Assembly (NCBI GenBank): GCA_024763435.1
Contig: JANTFN010000095.1
Coordinates: 1-6,939, forward strand
DNA: 6,939 nt
Direction: 5' to 3'
From: Thermodesulfobacteriota bacterium
Lineage (GTDB): Bacteria > Desulfobacterota > S145-22
The position numbers were made by a program, and so were the translations under genes. The notes below the pieces were generated by a model that searched no databases, was not told the DNA's origin, and saw only the letters and a list, made by a program, of their open reading frames with translations. Positions 1 to 6,865 of the stretch are shown one piece after another. Within the stretch, counting starts at the first letter, position 1, and each line of letters starts with the position of its first letter.

Positions 1-2
1 TT

Positions 3-1652
3 TTGGTGGAAATCGCTGCCGCGGAGGAGGCACGGCGGCTGGCACGCCAAACCCTCCAGGAACGGGAGAGCTTTCTGACGACGCTGATTGAAAGCACGCC
101 GGATGCCATTGTTGTCCTTTCCCCCGAACGCCGAATCATCGAAATGAATCAGGCCTTTTGCGGGATGTTTGACCTCAGTCGCGAGACTGCCATGGGTCAG
201 GGCATCCTTTGTGTTCACGCCTCGAGGGAAAGTATGGATCGGTTTGGTGAAACGGCCTACCCCCATATTGAAAAAGAGGGGTTCTGGCGGGGGGAATGGG
301 TTTTTAAGCGGCCTGATGGTCTCCTCTTCCCCGCGGAAACCGTCACATCGGCTATTAGAGGCGAGGATGGATCGACAAAGGGGTATGTGGCCGTTATCCG
401 GGATATATCCGAACGAAAGAAGGCTCGGACAGCCCTCGAAGAGGCCCACGCGCGGCTGGATCAGATTGTCAGCGCCATTCATTCTATCATGATTGGCCTC
501 ACGCCGGACGGAATTGTGACCCTGTGGAATAGTTCGGCGGAAAGGACCTTCGGCCGCAGCGTTGAGGCCGTCCAAGGCAAGACCCTTGAGACCTGCGGGC
601 TGCCGTGGGAATGGGACAGGGTCGCGAGTGGCTTAGAGGCGTGTGTGAAACACCCCGAGCCAATAGAGATAGAGGATGTGCGGTTTACAAATGCCGGGGG
701 TGAGGAGGGGTTTTTGGGAATAACGGTTAATCCCGTACGGGACCAGGAGGGGGGCTTTCAGGGGATGCTGATTTTCGCGGCCGATATTACGAAGAGAAAA
801 CGGATGGAGTTGCAGCTTCTCCAGGCCCAGAAGATGGAGTCTATCGGCCAGCTTGCCGCGGGAATTGCTCATGAAATTAATACCCCGACGCAGTTTGTGG
901 GGGATAATTTGAATTTCCTCAAGGAGGCCTTCGAGGATATGGGCCGCCTGGCGGAAGGGTATCGGCAGCTTGTCCGGCAGGCCGATTCAGAGGGGTTTGC
1001 GAAGGCCCTTCTTCGTGAAATTGAGGTCGTATCGGAGGAGGTGGATGCCGACTACCTCGAAGAAGAGATTCCGAAGGCACTCCAGCAGTCCCTTGACGGG
1101 GTGAAACGGGTCGCGGCAATTGTGAAGGCAATGAAGGAATTTTCCCACCCCGGTGTCAGCGAGAAGGTGATGGTGGACCTGAACAAGGCCATCAAAACAA
1201 CGATTACAGTTACCAAAAATGCCTGGAAATATGTGGCGGATGTCCGAACTGATCTCAGCCCTGACCTGCCGCCCGTGCCCTGCCTGCCGGATGCCGTCAA
1301 CCAGGTGATCTTGAATCTTATTGTCAATGCCGCGCAGGCGATAGGGGAGAAGGGTGGAGAGAAGTCCGAGGGAAAGGGGCTCATTACCCTCACGACCCGC
1401 GATGCGGGGCCATGGGTGGAGATCCGTGTGCAGGATACCGGGCCCGGCATTCCGGAGGAGATCCGTGACAGAATTTTTAATCCCTTTTTTACCACGAAGG
1501 AGGTAGGGAAGGGGACGGGGCAGGGCCTTGCCATTGCCCATGATACCGTGGTCAACAAACATGGCGGCATGCTTACCTTTGAAACGGAAACAGGAAGGGG
1601 GACGACCTTCATCGTTCACCTCCCGAAGAAAACGGAAAAACCTGAGGCGTAA
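3..1652 (+). CDS. PAS-PAS sensor histidine kinase, N-terminus cut off by the window edge
   Basis: Sensor kinase that autophosphorylates a histidine and passes the phosphate to a response regulator. Numbering from base 3: a charged coiled-coil linker (about 4-23), PAS A (about 22-138, ending in the usual DIS-ERKK exit), PAS B (about 147-266, ending DITKRK), a dimerisation domain with phospho-acceptor H290 in GIAHEINTP, and a HATPase domain (about 390-541) with N-box N442, G1 box D478-TGPGI and G2 box GKGTGQG (503-509). About 150 residues separate the H and N boxes, longer than in most kinases; this stretch contains two helical blocks and the motif AMKEFSHP. No receiver and no membrane segment are visible. 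The frame is open to the window edge and the first residues look like a linker, so TTG at 3 or GTG at 6 is probably not the true start; further sensory or membrane parts may lie upstream. It is followed after one base by a response regulator, its likely partner. Confidence 0.93.
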   Translation: MVEIAAAEEARRLARQTLQERESFLTTLIESTPDAIVVLSPERRIIEMNQAFCGMFDLSRETAMGQGILCVHASRESMDRFGETAYPHIEKEGFWRGEWVFKRPDGLLFPAETVTSAIRGEDGSTKGYVAVIRDISERKKARTALEEAHARLDQIVSAIHSIMIGLTPDGIVTLWNSSAERTFGRSVEAVQGKTLETCGLPWEWDRVASGLEACVKHPEPIEIEDVRFTNAGGEEGFLGITVNPVRDQEGGFQGMLIFAADITKRKRMELQLLQAQKMESIGQLAAGIAHEINTPTQFVGDNLNFLKEAFEDMGRLAEGYRQLVRQADSEGFAKALLREIEVVSEEVDADYLEEEIPKALQQSLDGVKRVAAIVKAMKEFSHPGVSEKVMVDLNKAIKTTITVTKNAWKYVADVRTDLSPDLPPVPCLPDAVNQVILNLIVNAAQAIGEKGGEKSEGKGLITLTTRDAGPWVEIRVQDTGPGIPEEIRDRIFNPFFTTKEVGKGTGQGLAIAHDTVVNKHGGMLTFETETGRGTTFIVHLPKKTEKPEA

Positions 1653-1656
1653 TGTG
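1644..1656 (+). promoter_or_regulatory. ribosome binding site and GTG start of the receiver-HDOD gene
   Basis: GAGG at 1644-1647 sits six bases before GTG at 1654-1656, and the kinase stop TAA (1650-1652) lies between them. This decides the start. The same frame is open back to an ATG at 1528, but those extra 42 residues would overlap the kinase gene, are rich in Arg and Lys, and precede a receiver that normally begins within a few residues of its start codon (KKRILFVDDE). The one-base gap suggests translational coupling by ribosome re-initiation. Confidence 0.75.
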
Positions 1657-2877
1657 AAAAAACGGATTCTTTTTGTGGATGATGAGCCGGAGGTCCTGTC
1701 CGGGTTGAGGCGGATGCTACGGGGACTGCGGCATGAATGGGAGATGGTCTTTACTGAAAGCGGCAAACAGGCCCTTGACCTGTTCGCGGAGGCCCCTTTT
1801 GATGTGGTTGTGACGGATATGCGGATGCCGGAGATGAACGGGGCACAGCTTCTCGCGCGGATTACCCGGGACTTTCCCCGCGCGATTCGTATTGTCCTCT
1901 CCGGCTATTCGGACCAGGATATGATCCTGAAGTCTGTCTGCACGGCGCACCAGTATCTTTCCAAGCCCTGCGATGCCGAGACATTAAAGGCAGTTATCAC
2001 CCGGGCGGCCTCGCTCAGGGAGACCGTTTATAATGAGAAGGTCAGAGAGGTCGTTGCGAAAATGGAAACCCTGCCCAGCGTTCCCACCCTCTACGCGCGA
2101 ATCACGGAGGTCCTGCAATCTCCCCAGGCCTCCATGCAGGAGATTGGAGATATTATTTCTCAGGATGTGGGGATGACGGCCAAGATCCTGCAGCTTGTTA
2201 ATTCCGCCTTCTTCGGGCTGCCGAGGAAAATTACCCGTGTCTCTCAGGCGGCGGGCCTGCTGGGTCTCGATACGATTCGCACCCTGGTGTTAACAGCCGG
2301 TGTTTTTAAGGCGTTTGAGCAGGTTAAAATTCCGGGATTTGATCTTGACAGGCTCTGGGGGCATTCCATGGGCGTGGGGGCCTGCGCCCGGGGACTCGCG
2401 AGACATCAGGCCCTGCCCCGGGAAGCGGTGGACACGGCCTCCCTTGCCGGGATGCTCCACGACGCGGGAAAGCTTGTCCTCGCCGCGGCGCTGCCGGAGG
2501 CCTTTGGAGAAATCATGGAGAGGGCACGGCAAGAGGGTCGGCCCCTGTGGGAGGTGGAGCAGGAAACCCTGCAAACCTCTCACGCGGAGATCGGGGCTTA
2601 TCTTATGGGTGCGTGGGGCCTGCCGGACGCGGTTGTGGAGGCGCTGACCTTCCACCATCAACCCATGAAATCCCATGTTTATGAAATTGGCCCCCTGCTT
2701 TTTACCCATGTGGGCGACGCCCTGTCGCGTGCGGCGGACATGGGTGCTGATGATATCGGGGGGAACCGGCTGCTCGACAGGGCCTATCTTGAAAAACTAA
2801 ATATCATGAAAATCCTGCCCAAGTGGCAGGAAATTTGTGCGGAGATCGTAACGCGCGGGGGAGAGGACCATGAATAA
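1654..2877 (+). CDS. response regulator: receiver domain fused to HDOD domain
   Basis: 407 residues from the GTG start. Receiver (about 3-120): acidic pocket D9-D10, phospho-acceptor D55 in VVVTDMRMPEMNG, switch residue S83 and K104 in SKPC, so all key residues are present. HDOD domain (about 135-345): the LPSVPTLYARI entry motif at 140-150, then ISQDVGMTAKILQLVNS. The second half keeps HD-superfamily-like residues H237 (WGHS), H269-D270 (LHDAGK), H310 (TSHAEIG), H334-H335 (FHHQP) and D355. HDOD domains are usually regarded as non-catalytic interaction modules in bacterial signalling, although copies retaining an HD motif are common. There is no DNA-binding domain, so output is probably by protein contact or possibly phosphohydrolase activity. 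It lies between its probable kinase and a second receiver protein whose start it overlaps. The family assignment is firm; partner and activity are inferred. Confidence 0.95.
   Translation: MKKRILFVDDEPEVLSGLRRMLRGLRHEWEMVFTESGKQALDLFAEAPFDVVVTDMRMPEMNGAQLLARITRDFPRAIRIVLSGYSDQDMILKSVCTAHQYLSKPCDAETLKAVITRAASLRETVYNEKVREVVAKMETLPSVPTLYARITEVLQSPQASMQEIGDIISQDVGMTAKILQLVNSAFFGLPRKITRVSQAAGLLGLDTIRTLVLTAGVFKAFEQVKIPGFDLDRLWGHSMGVGACARGLARHQALPREAVDTASLAGMLHDAGKLVLAAALPEAFGEIMERARQEGRPLWEVEQETLQTSHAEIGAYLMGAWGLPDAVVEALTFHHQPMKSHVYEIGPLLFTHVGDALSRAADMGADDIGGNRLLDRAYLEKLNIMKILPKWQEICAEIVTRGGEDHE
2857..2872 (+). promoter_or_regulatory. ribosome binding site and overlapping start of the third operon gene
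   Basis: A purine-rich GGGGGAGAGG (2857-2866) precedes ATG at 2870-2872. The ATG lies inside the last codons of the HDOD gene, whose TAA is at 2875-2877, giving an 8-base overlap. The receiver begins at once (NKVLFVDDE), which supports this start. The overlap suggests coupled translation of the two response regulators. Confidence 0.7.
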
Positions 2878-4015
2878 AGTTTTGTTTGTGGATGACGAAG
2901 CCAATGTTCTTGAGGCCTACAAGCGCCAGTTTCGCAAACTGTTTCAAGTCAGTGTCGGCCAGGGGGGCGTGGAAGGGCTCCGTGTCCTTACCGAAGAAGG
3001 CCCCTTTGCCGTGGTGGTTTCCGACCTGAAAATGCCGGAGATGAATGGAATTGCCTTTCTTTCCAGGGTTCGGGAGACCGCGCCCGACACCATCCGAATG
3101 ATGCTGACCGGCTATGCCGATTTACAGACGGCTATCGAGGCGGTGAACGAGGGAAACATCTTCCGCTTTTTAACGAAGCCATGCCCGGCGGATAAACTCG
3201 CGGCTTCGATTCAGGCGGGGATCAGGCAATATGGCCTGGTTACAGCGGAACGGGAACTCCTTGAAAAAACCCTCCGGGGCAGCATCAAGGTCCTGACGGA
3301 GATCCTGTCGCTGGTAAACCCCGAGGCCTTTGGTCGCTCTTCGAGAATCAAGCGGGTCGCGCTTCAGATTGCGGAGAAACTGGGAATGGTGGACACCTGG
3401 AAACTGGAAACGGCGGCGATGCTTTCACAAATCGGTTGTGTTATTCTGCCGGAGCATGTCCTGAAAAAGATTTACGCGGGCAGCCAGCTTTCGGATGAGG
3501 AGTCCCAGCTTTACGACATGCACCCCTCAGTCGGCCATGACCTGATAGAAAATATCCCCAGAATGAAAGATGTTGCCGGGATGATTGCCTATCAGGAAAA
3601 GAATTTTGACGGAACAGGGATCCCGCGGGATGCTGTTAAGGGGGAGGAAATCCCCTTGGGTGCCAGGGTTTTGAGGGTGGTGGTCGATTTTGACGTCCTC
3701 GAATCTGCCGGGTTGTCAAGGCATGAGGCCCTCCTGAAGCTGAGAAAGAATACCGGAAGATATGACCCGCAAGTCTTCGCGGCCTTTGAGACAGTGGCAG
3801 GGAAAAAGGAGGGGACGCGGATTGTGGCCCTCAGGCTTAATGAACTGAAGAGCAGCATGGTCCTCGCGGAAGACATTCGTGCCGCCGGGGGCGGCCTCCT
3901 TGTTTCCAAGGGTCAGGAGATTACGTGGCCCCTTATCGCGAGGCTGAAAAATTTTTCCCGGGCACGGCAGATCAAAGAGCCCATCAAGGTTATAGAAAAG
4001 AAAGTAGAATCTTAA
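2870..4015 (+). CDS. response regulator: receiver domain plus degenerate HD-GYP-like domain
   Basis: 381 residues. Receiver (about 2-120): D8-D9, phospho-acceptor D52 in VVSDLKMPEMNG, T80 and K103 in TKPC, all intact. Residues about 135-310 align with the HD-GYP layout but key positions are changed. The HD motif reads LSQIGC (S185?-Q region, about 185-190) where HDIGK is expected, the first His position in GHSxRV is R156, the His pair before the GYP loop is Y241-Q242, and the GYP motif is GTGIP (248-252). Retained are H218-P219 and D273. The canonical family cleaves cyclic di-GMP; this copy lacks most metal ligands and probably does not. A C-terminal segment (about 315-375, SSMVLAEDI then LLVSKGQEIT) resembles the small tail domain of other receiver-HD proteins. 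It overlaps the HDOD gene and is last in the operon, so it is probably a second target of the same kinase. Annotation as an active phosphodiesterase would be unsafe. Confidence 0.93.
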   Translation: MNKVLFVDDEANVLEAYKRQFRKLFQVSVGQGGVEGLRVLTEEGPFAVVVSDLKMPEMNGIAFLSRVRETAPDTIRMMLTGYADLQTAIEAVNEGNIFRFLTKPCPADKLAASIQAGIRQYGLVTAERELLEKTLRGSIKVLTEILSLVNPEAFGRSSRIKRVALQIAEKLGMVDTWKLETAAMLSQIGCVILPEHVLKKIYAGSQLSDEESQLYDMHPSVGHDLIENIPRMKDVAGMIAYQEKNFDGTGIPRDAVKGEEIPLGARVLRVVVDFDVLESAGLSRHEALLKLRKNTGRYDPQVFAAFETVAGKKEGTRIVALRLNELKSSMVLAEDIRAAGGGLLVSKGQEITWPLIARLKNFSRARQIKEPIKVIEKKVES

Positions 4016-4029
4016 AGATCCTAAAGATC
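4013..4029. repeat. 8-bp direct repeat (TAAAGATC) spanning both convergent stop codons
   Basis: TAAAGATC occurs at 4013-4020 and again at 4022-4029, one base apart. The first copy contains the TAA stop of the receiver-HD gene. The second overlaps the TAG stop of the hybrid kinase on the other strand (4021-4023). Read on the minus strand this is GATCTTTAG followed by GATCTTTAA, so the kinase has a second in-frame stop two sense codons beyond its first. It looks like a small tandem duplication; function is unknown. Confidence 0.6.
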
Positions 4030-6828
4030 AAGAACTTCACGGATTTTTTTTGTCAATTCCCGATAGGAATAGGGTTTGTGCAGAAAGTGGATATTTGTGT
4101 CGAGAAGTCCGTTATGGACGATGTGGTTGGCGGTATAGCCGGAGGAAAAGATGATTTTGAGACGGGGGATGCGTTTTAAAAGGGCCCTGGCCAGTTCCGT
4201 CCCGTCCATCCCGGGCATGATAACATCGGTAAAAAGCAGGTCGGGCCTCAGCCCCTTTTCCTCGACAAGTTTCAGGGCCTCGGCGCCGCTTGCGGCACGG
4301 TAAACCGTGTATCCCAGGGCCTCAAGCGCCTGTGATACGAAGTTCCGGATACCTTCGTCATCCTCTGCGATAAGGAGGGTTTCCGTCCCTTTCACGGACG
4401 CGGGTTCCGGTGCCTCTTCTTCGGGTTTTTCAAGGGAAAGTTCTTTGTCCGAGGCGGGCCAGTAGATCTTGACCGTCGTCCCCACCCCGGGCTCACTGTA
4501 AACACGGACGTTTCCGTTATTCTGCCTGACGATGCCGAAGACGGTGGAACACCCCAGGCCCGTCCCCTTGCCCGTTTCCTTGGTTGTAAAGAAAGGATCA
4601 AAGACCTGTGACAGGGTATCCGCGTCCATCCCGATACCGGTGTCACTGACCGCGATAACAACGTAAGGCCCCTTATGGATATTGATGTGTTCTTTGACAT
4701 AGGCGTCCCCGACCAACACAGGCAGGGTCTCGATCGTAATCTTTTTTTCTTGTGATTTCCCCATTTTCTGGCGGATGGCGTCGCGCGCGTTGATGACAAG
4801 GTTCATGACGCACTGCTCAACCTGACCCCGATCGGCGAAGATGGTGTCGCCCCTGTCACACAACGTAAAGAGAAAATCGATATCTTCACCAATGAGTTGC
4901 GTGAGAACGGGTTCAAACTCCCGCAGGACGTGATTAACGGAGAGTGCCCTGGGGGCGATAATCTGTTTTCGGCTGAACGCGAGGAGCTGGGACGCGATGC
5001 GTGTTGCCTGCTCCCCGGCCTTCAGAATCTCAGAAAATTCGTTCCAGGAGGGGGCGGCCGGCTGAAGGCGTGACAGTCCTATCTCGGCAAATCCCTTAAT
5101 AGAGGTCAGGACGTTGTTGAAATCGTGGGCGATACCGCCGGCAAGCTGCCCGATGGCCTCCAGTTTTGCCGCCTGACGAAGCTGTTCCTCGAGGCGGACC
5201 TGCTTAGTGATATCCTGCTTGATGGCGGCGAAGTTGATGATGGTGCCGCTTGTATCTTTGATGGGAAAGATAATCGCGTCTTCGTGGTAGAAAGACCCGT
5301 CCTTCCGCTTGTTGACGAACTGACCATGCCACGTCCGGCCGCTGGTGATGGTTCTCCAGAGGGCTTCGTAGAAGGGCTCGTCCTGTCGGCCGCTTTTGAG
5401 GATACGGGGATTCTGCCCCCGCGCCTCTTCGGCGCTGTAGCCGGTAATTTTTTCAAATCCGGGATTGACATAATCGATGGTTCCGTTGATGTCCGTGATG
5501 ACAATGGCCGCGCTGGTCTGATTGAGGAGGGTTTCAAGCTTGACGCGCTGTTCCTCCATACGCGCCTTGATGCGCTCATCCCGTTGTTTTTCCAGCCTGG
5601 CATGGAGAATCGGGGCGATGAAATCGGCGATATAGGCCAGGAGGTTTTTGTCTTTTTCTGTATAATCAATATTGCGGTTTGCGACAGTGAGAAGGCCGAT
5701 GACTTCATCCCCGAACGTGATAGGTACAGTCAGTGCCCGTGTGATGGGGAGATGCCCTTCGGGGACATGCAGGGGGGTGTTGACGAACAGCGATACCTTT
5801 TCAGTCAGGGCTTTGCTCCAGATGCCGGTCCAGGCTTCGCGGGGAAATACGATGTCCTTGCCGGGGATCTGGCACTGGTCCCAGATATCCCGTGTCATGG
5901 AGGGGCAGACCAGGGCGCCGTCATCGTCGATGTAGCCGAAGACCCCATACCGGCTTTCCAGCGTTTCAAGGACGATATCCAGGACCTTGCCATACATCTG
6001 ATCGTCAGGGGTTGTCAAAAAGATCTGGGCAATGCGGTCCCTGGCCTGGAGTTTCCGGTTCGATTGTTTCAGCGCCTCTGTCGTCTGACGCTGTTGTGTG
6101 ATGTCCCGGATATACTCGACAACGCCGGTTACATTCCCCTCCAGGTCCTTAAAAGGATAGGCAAAGAGTTCATACCATCCTTCCGGGGCCTCTTCAGAGG
6201 GGTAGGGAACCACTGCCTCGTGAGTCCTGTCTTCCTTCATCGCGGTCAGACTGGGGCAGAAGGGGCAGGGCGTGGTGCGCTGCTGATAGGCCTCGTAGCA
6301 CTTCCTGCCCACAAGAGGCATCGACGCCCTGTAACTTTTTTCCATCCAGGTATTGGTTCGCAGGATAGTCAGGTCCCGGTCCAGCAGGGAGATACCGCCC
6401 TCGATGGCGTTGAAAACATCGGAGAGGAGCATCTCGTTTTTTCTTCTCTCCCTGGCGAGCCGGAACCGCCGGGTTGCGTCGCGCATGAAGGCCACCGCAA
6501 GCCGGTCATTGTCGATAGTAATGCCGGACAGGGTGATATCGACCATAAGGGCCCTTCCGGTCTTCTTTTTCAGGCGGACCTCATCAAGGGACAGGTCTGA
6601 GACAGCGCTTCCGGCAAAGGCCGTTATCGTTGCCCCGTCCGCCGCTTTAAAGAGGAGCATCCGGAAGTTTTTGCCCTGCATCTCGTCGGGGGAATAGCCG
6701 AACATCCGGCAGGCGGTGGGGTTGACATGGAGGATGTTCGCGTTGCTGTCCATGAGGAGGACCCCGTCTGGAGAGTGTTCGCAAAGGACGCCAAAAATAG
6801 TTTCAGGATGGTCCGTGAAGCGTTTCAT
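4021..6828 (-). CDS. hybrid sensor histidine kinase, PAS-PAS-GAF-PAS-kinase-receiver
   Basis: 935 residues, complete. Domains: PAS 1 (about 6-120); PAS 2 (about 132-246) with the Cys motif C177 and PCPFCP (C188, C191), ending YIRDITQQ; GAF (about 262-412) with C308, C319 and W333; a short coiled coil (412-435); PAS 3 (about 428-545) ending QDITKQ; dimerisation domain with phospho-acceptor H568 in GGIAHDFNN; HATPase with N680, D729-TGIG and GKGTGLG (753-759); an acidic Pro/Glu linker (about 795-812); and a receiver (about 815-933) with E822-D823-D824, phospho-acceptor D868, S896 and K918. All catalytic motifs are intact. No membrane segment is seen, so it probably senses cytosolic ligands or redox state. 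The start is ATG at 6828: an in-frame TGA at 6850-6852 blocks extension, although the ribosome binding site is weak (AAGGA about 12 bases upstream). The receiver may regulate the kinase itself or relay phosphate to a phosphotransfer protein; no such protein is in this window. It converges on the operon, with a 5-base gap. Confidence 0.95.
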   Translation of the reverse strand: MKRFTDHPETIFGVLCEHSPDGVLLMDSNANILHVNPTACRMFGYSPDEMQGKNFRMLLFKAADGATITAFAGSAVSDLSLDEVRLKKKTGRALMVDITLSGITIDNDRLAVAFMRDATRRFRLARERRKNEMLLSDVFNAIEGGISLLDRDLTILRTNTWMEKSYRASMPLVGRKCYEAYQQRTTPCPFCPSLTAMKEDRTHEAVVPYPSEEAPEGWYELFAYPFKDLEGNVTGVVEYIRDITQQRQTTEALKQSNRKLQARDRIAQIFLTTPDDQMYGKVLDIVLETLESRYGVFGYIDDDGALVCPSMTRDIWDQCQIPGKDIVFPREAWTGIWSKALTEKVSLFVNTPLHVPEGHLPITRALTVPITFGDEVIGLLTVANRNIDYTEKDKNLLAYIADFIAPILHARLEKQRDERIKARMEEQRVKLETLLNQTSAAIVITDINGTIDYVNPGFEKITGYSAEEARGQNPRILKSGRQDEPFYEALWRTITSGRTWHGQFVNKRKDGSFYHEDAIIFPIKDTSGTIINFAAIKQDITKQVRLEEQLRQAAKLEAIGQLAGGIAHDFNNVLTSIKGFAEIGLSRLQPAAPSWNEFSEILKAGEQATRIASQLLAFSRKQIIAPRALSVNHVLREFEPVLTQLIGEDIDFLFTLCDRGDTIFADRGQVEQCVMNLVINARDAIRQKMGKSQEKKITIETLPVLVGDAYVKEHINIHKGPYVVIAVSDTGIGMDADTLSQVFDPFFTTKETGKGTGLGCSTVFGIVRQNNGNVRVYSEPGVGTTVKIYWPASDKELSLEKPEEEAPEPASVKGTETLLIAEDDEGIRNFVSQALEALGYTVYRAASGAEALKLVEEKGLRPDLLFTDVIMPGMDGTELARALLKRIPRLKIIFSSGYTANHIVHNGLLDTNIHFLHKPYSYRELTKKIREVLDL

Positions 6829-6865
6829 GTCTTTTCTTTTTCCTTGATTTCAGAGAAAGGGGTCA

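Noticed and set aside
1528..1653. Upstream ATG extension of the receiver-HDOD gene
   Set aside because: It would add 42 Arg/Lys-rich residues read out of frame from the kinase C-terminus; the GTG at 1654 has a good ribosome binding site and begins right at the receiver fold.
987..1766. Minus-strand open frames opposite the first kinase (987-1766 and 1052-1612)
   Set aside because: Antisense to conserved kinase motifs, low-quality basic translations and no plausible family.
4018..4051. Possible intrinsic terminator: ATCC (4018-4021) pairing with GGAT (4041-4044) before a run of eight T
   Set aside because: The stem is only four base pairs with a loop of about 19 bases, and the T-run is explained by Lys-Lys-Ile codons of the hybrid kinase on the other strand.
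5125..6600. A 491-codon open frame on the plus strand opposite the hybrid kinase
   Set aside because: It lies wholly antisense to a gene with intact PAS, GAF and kinase motifs, and its translation shows no recognisable domain. Long antisense frames are expected in GC-rich coding DNA.
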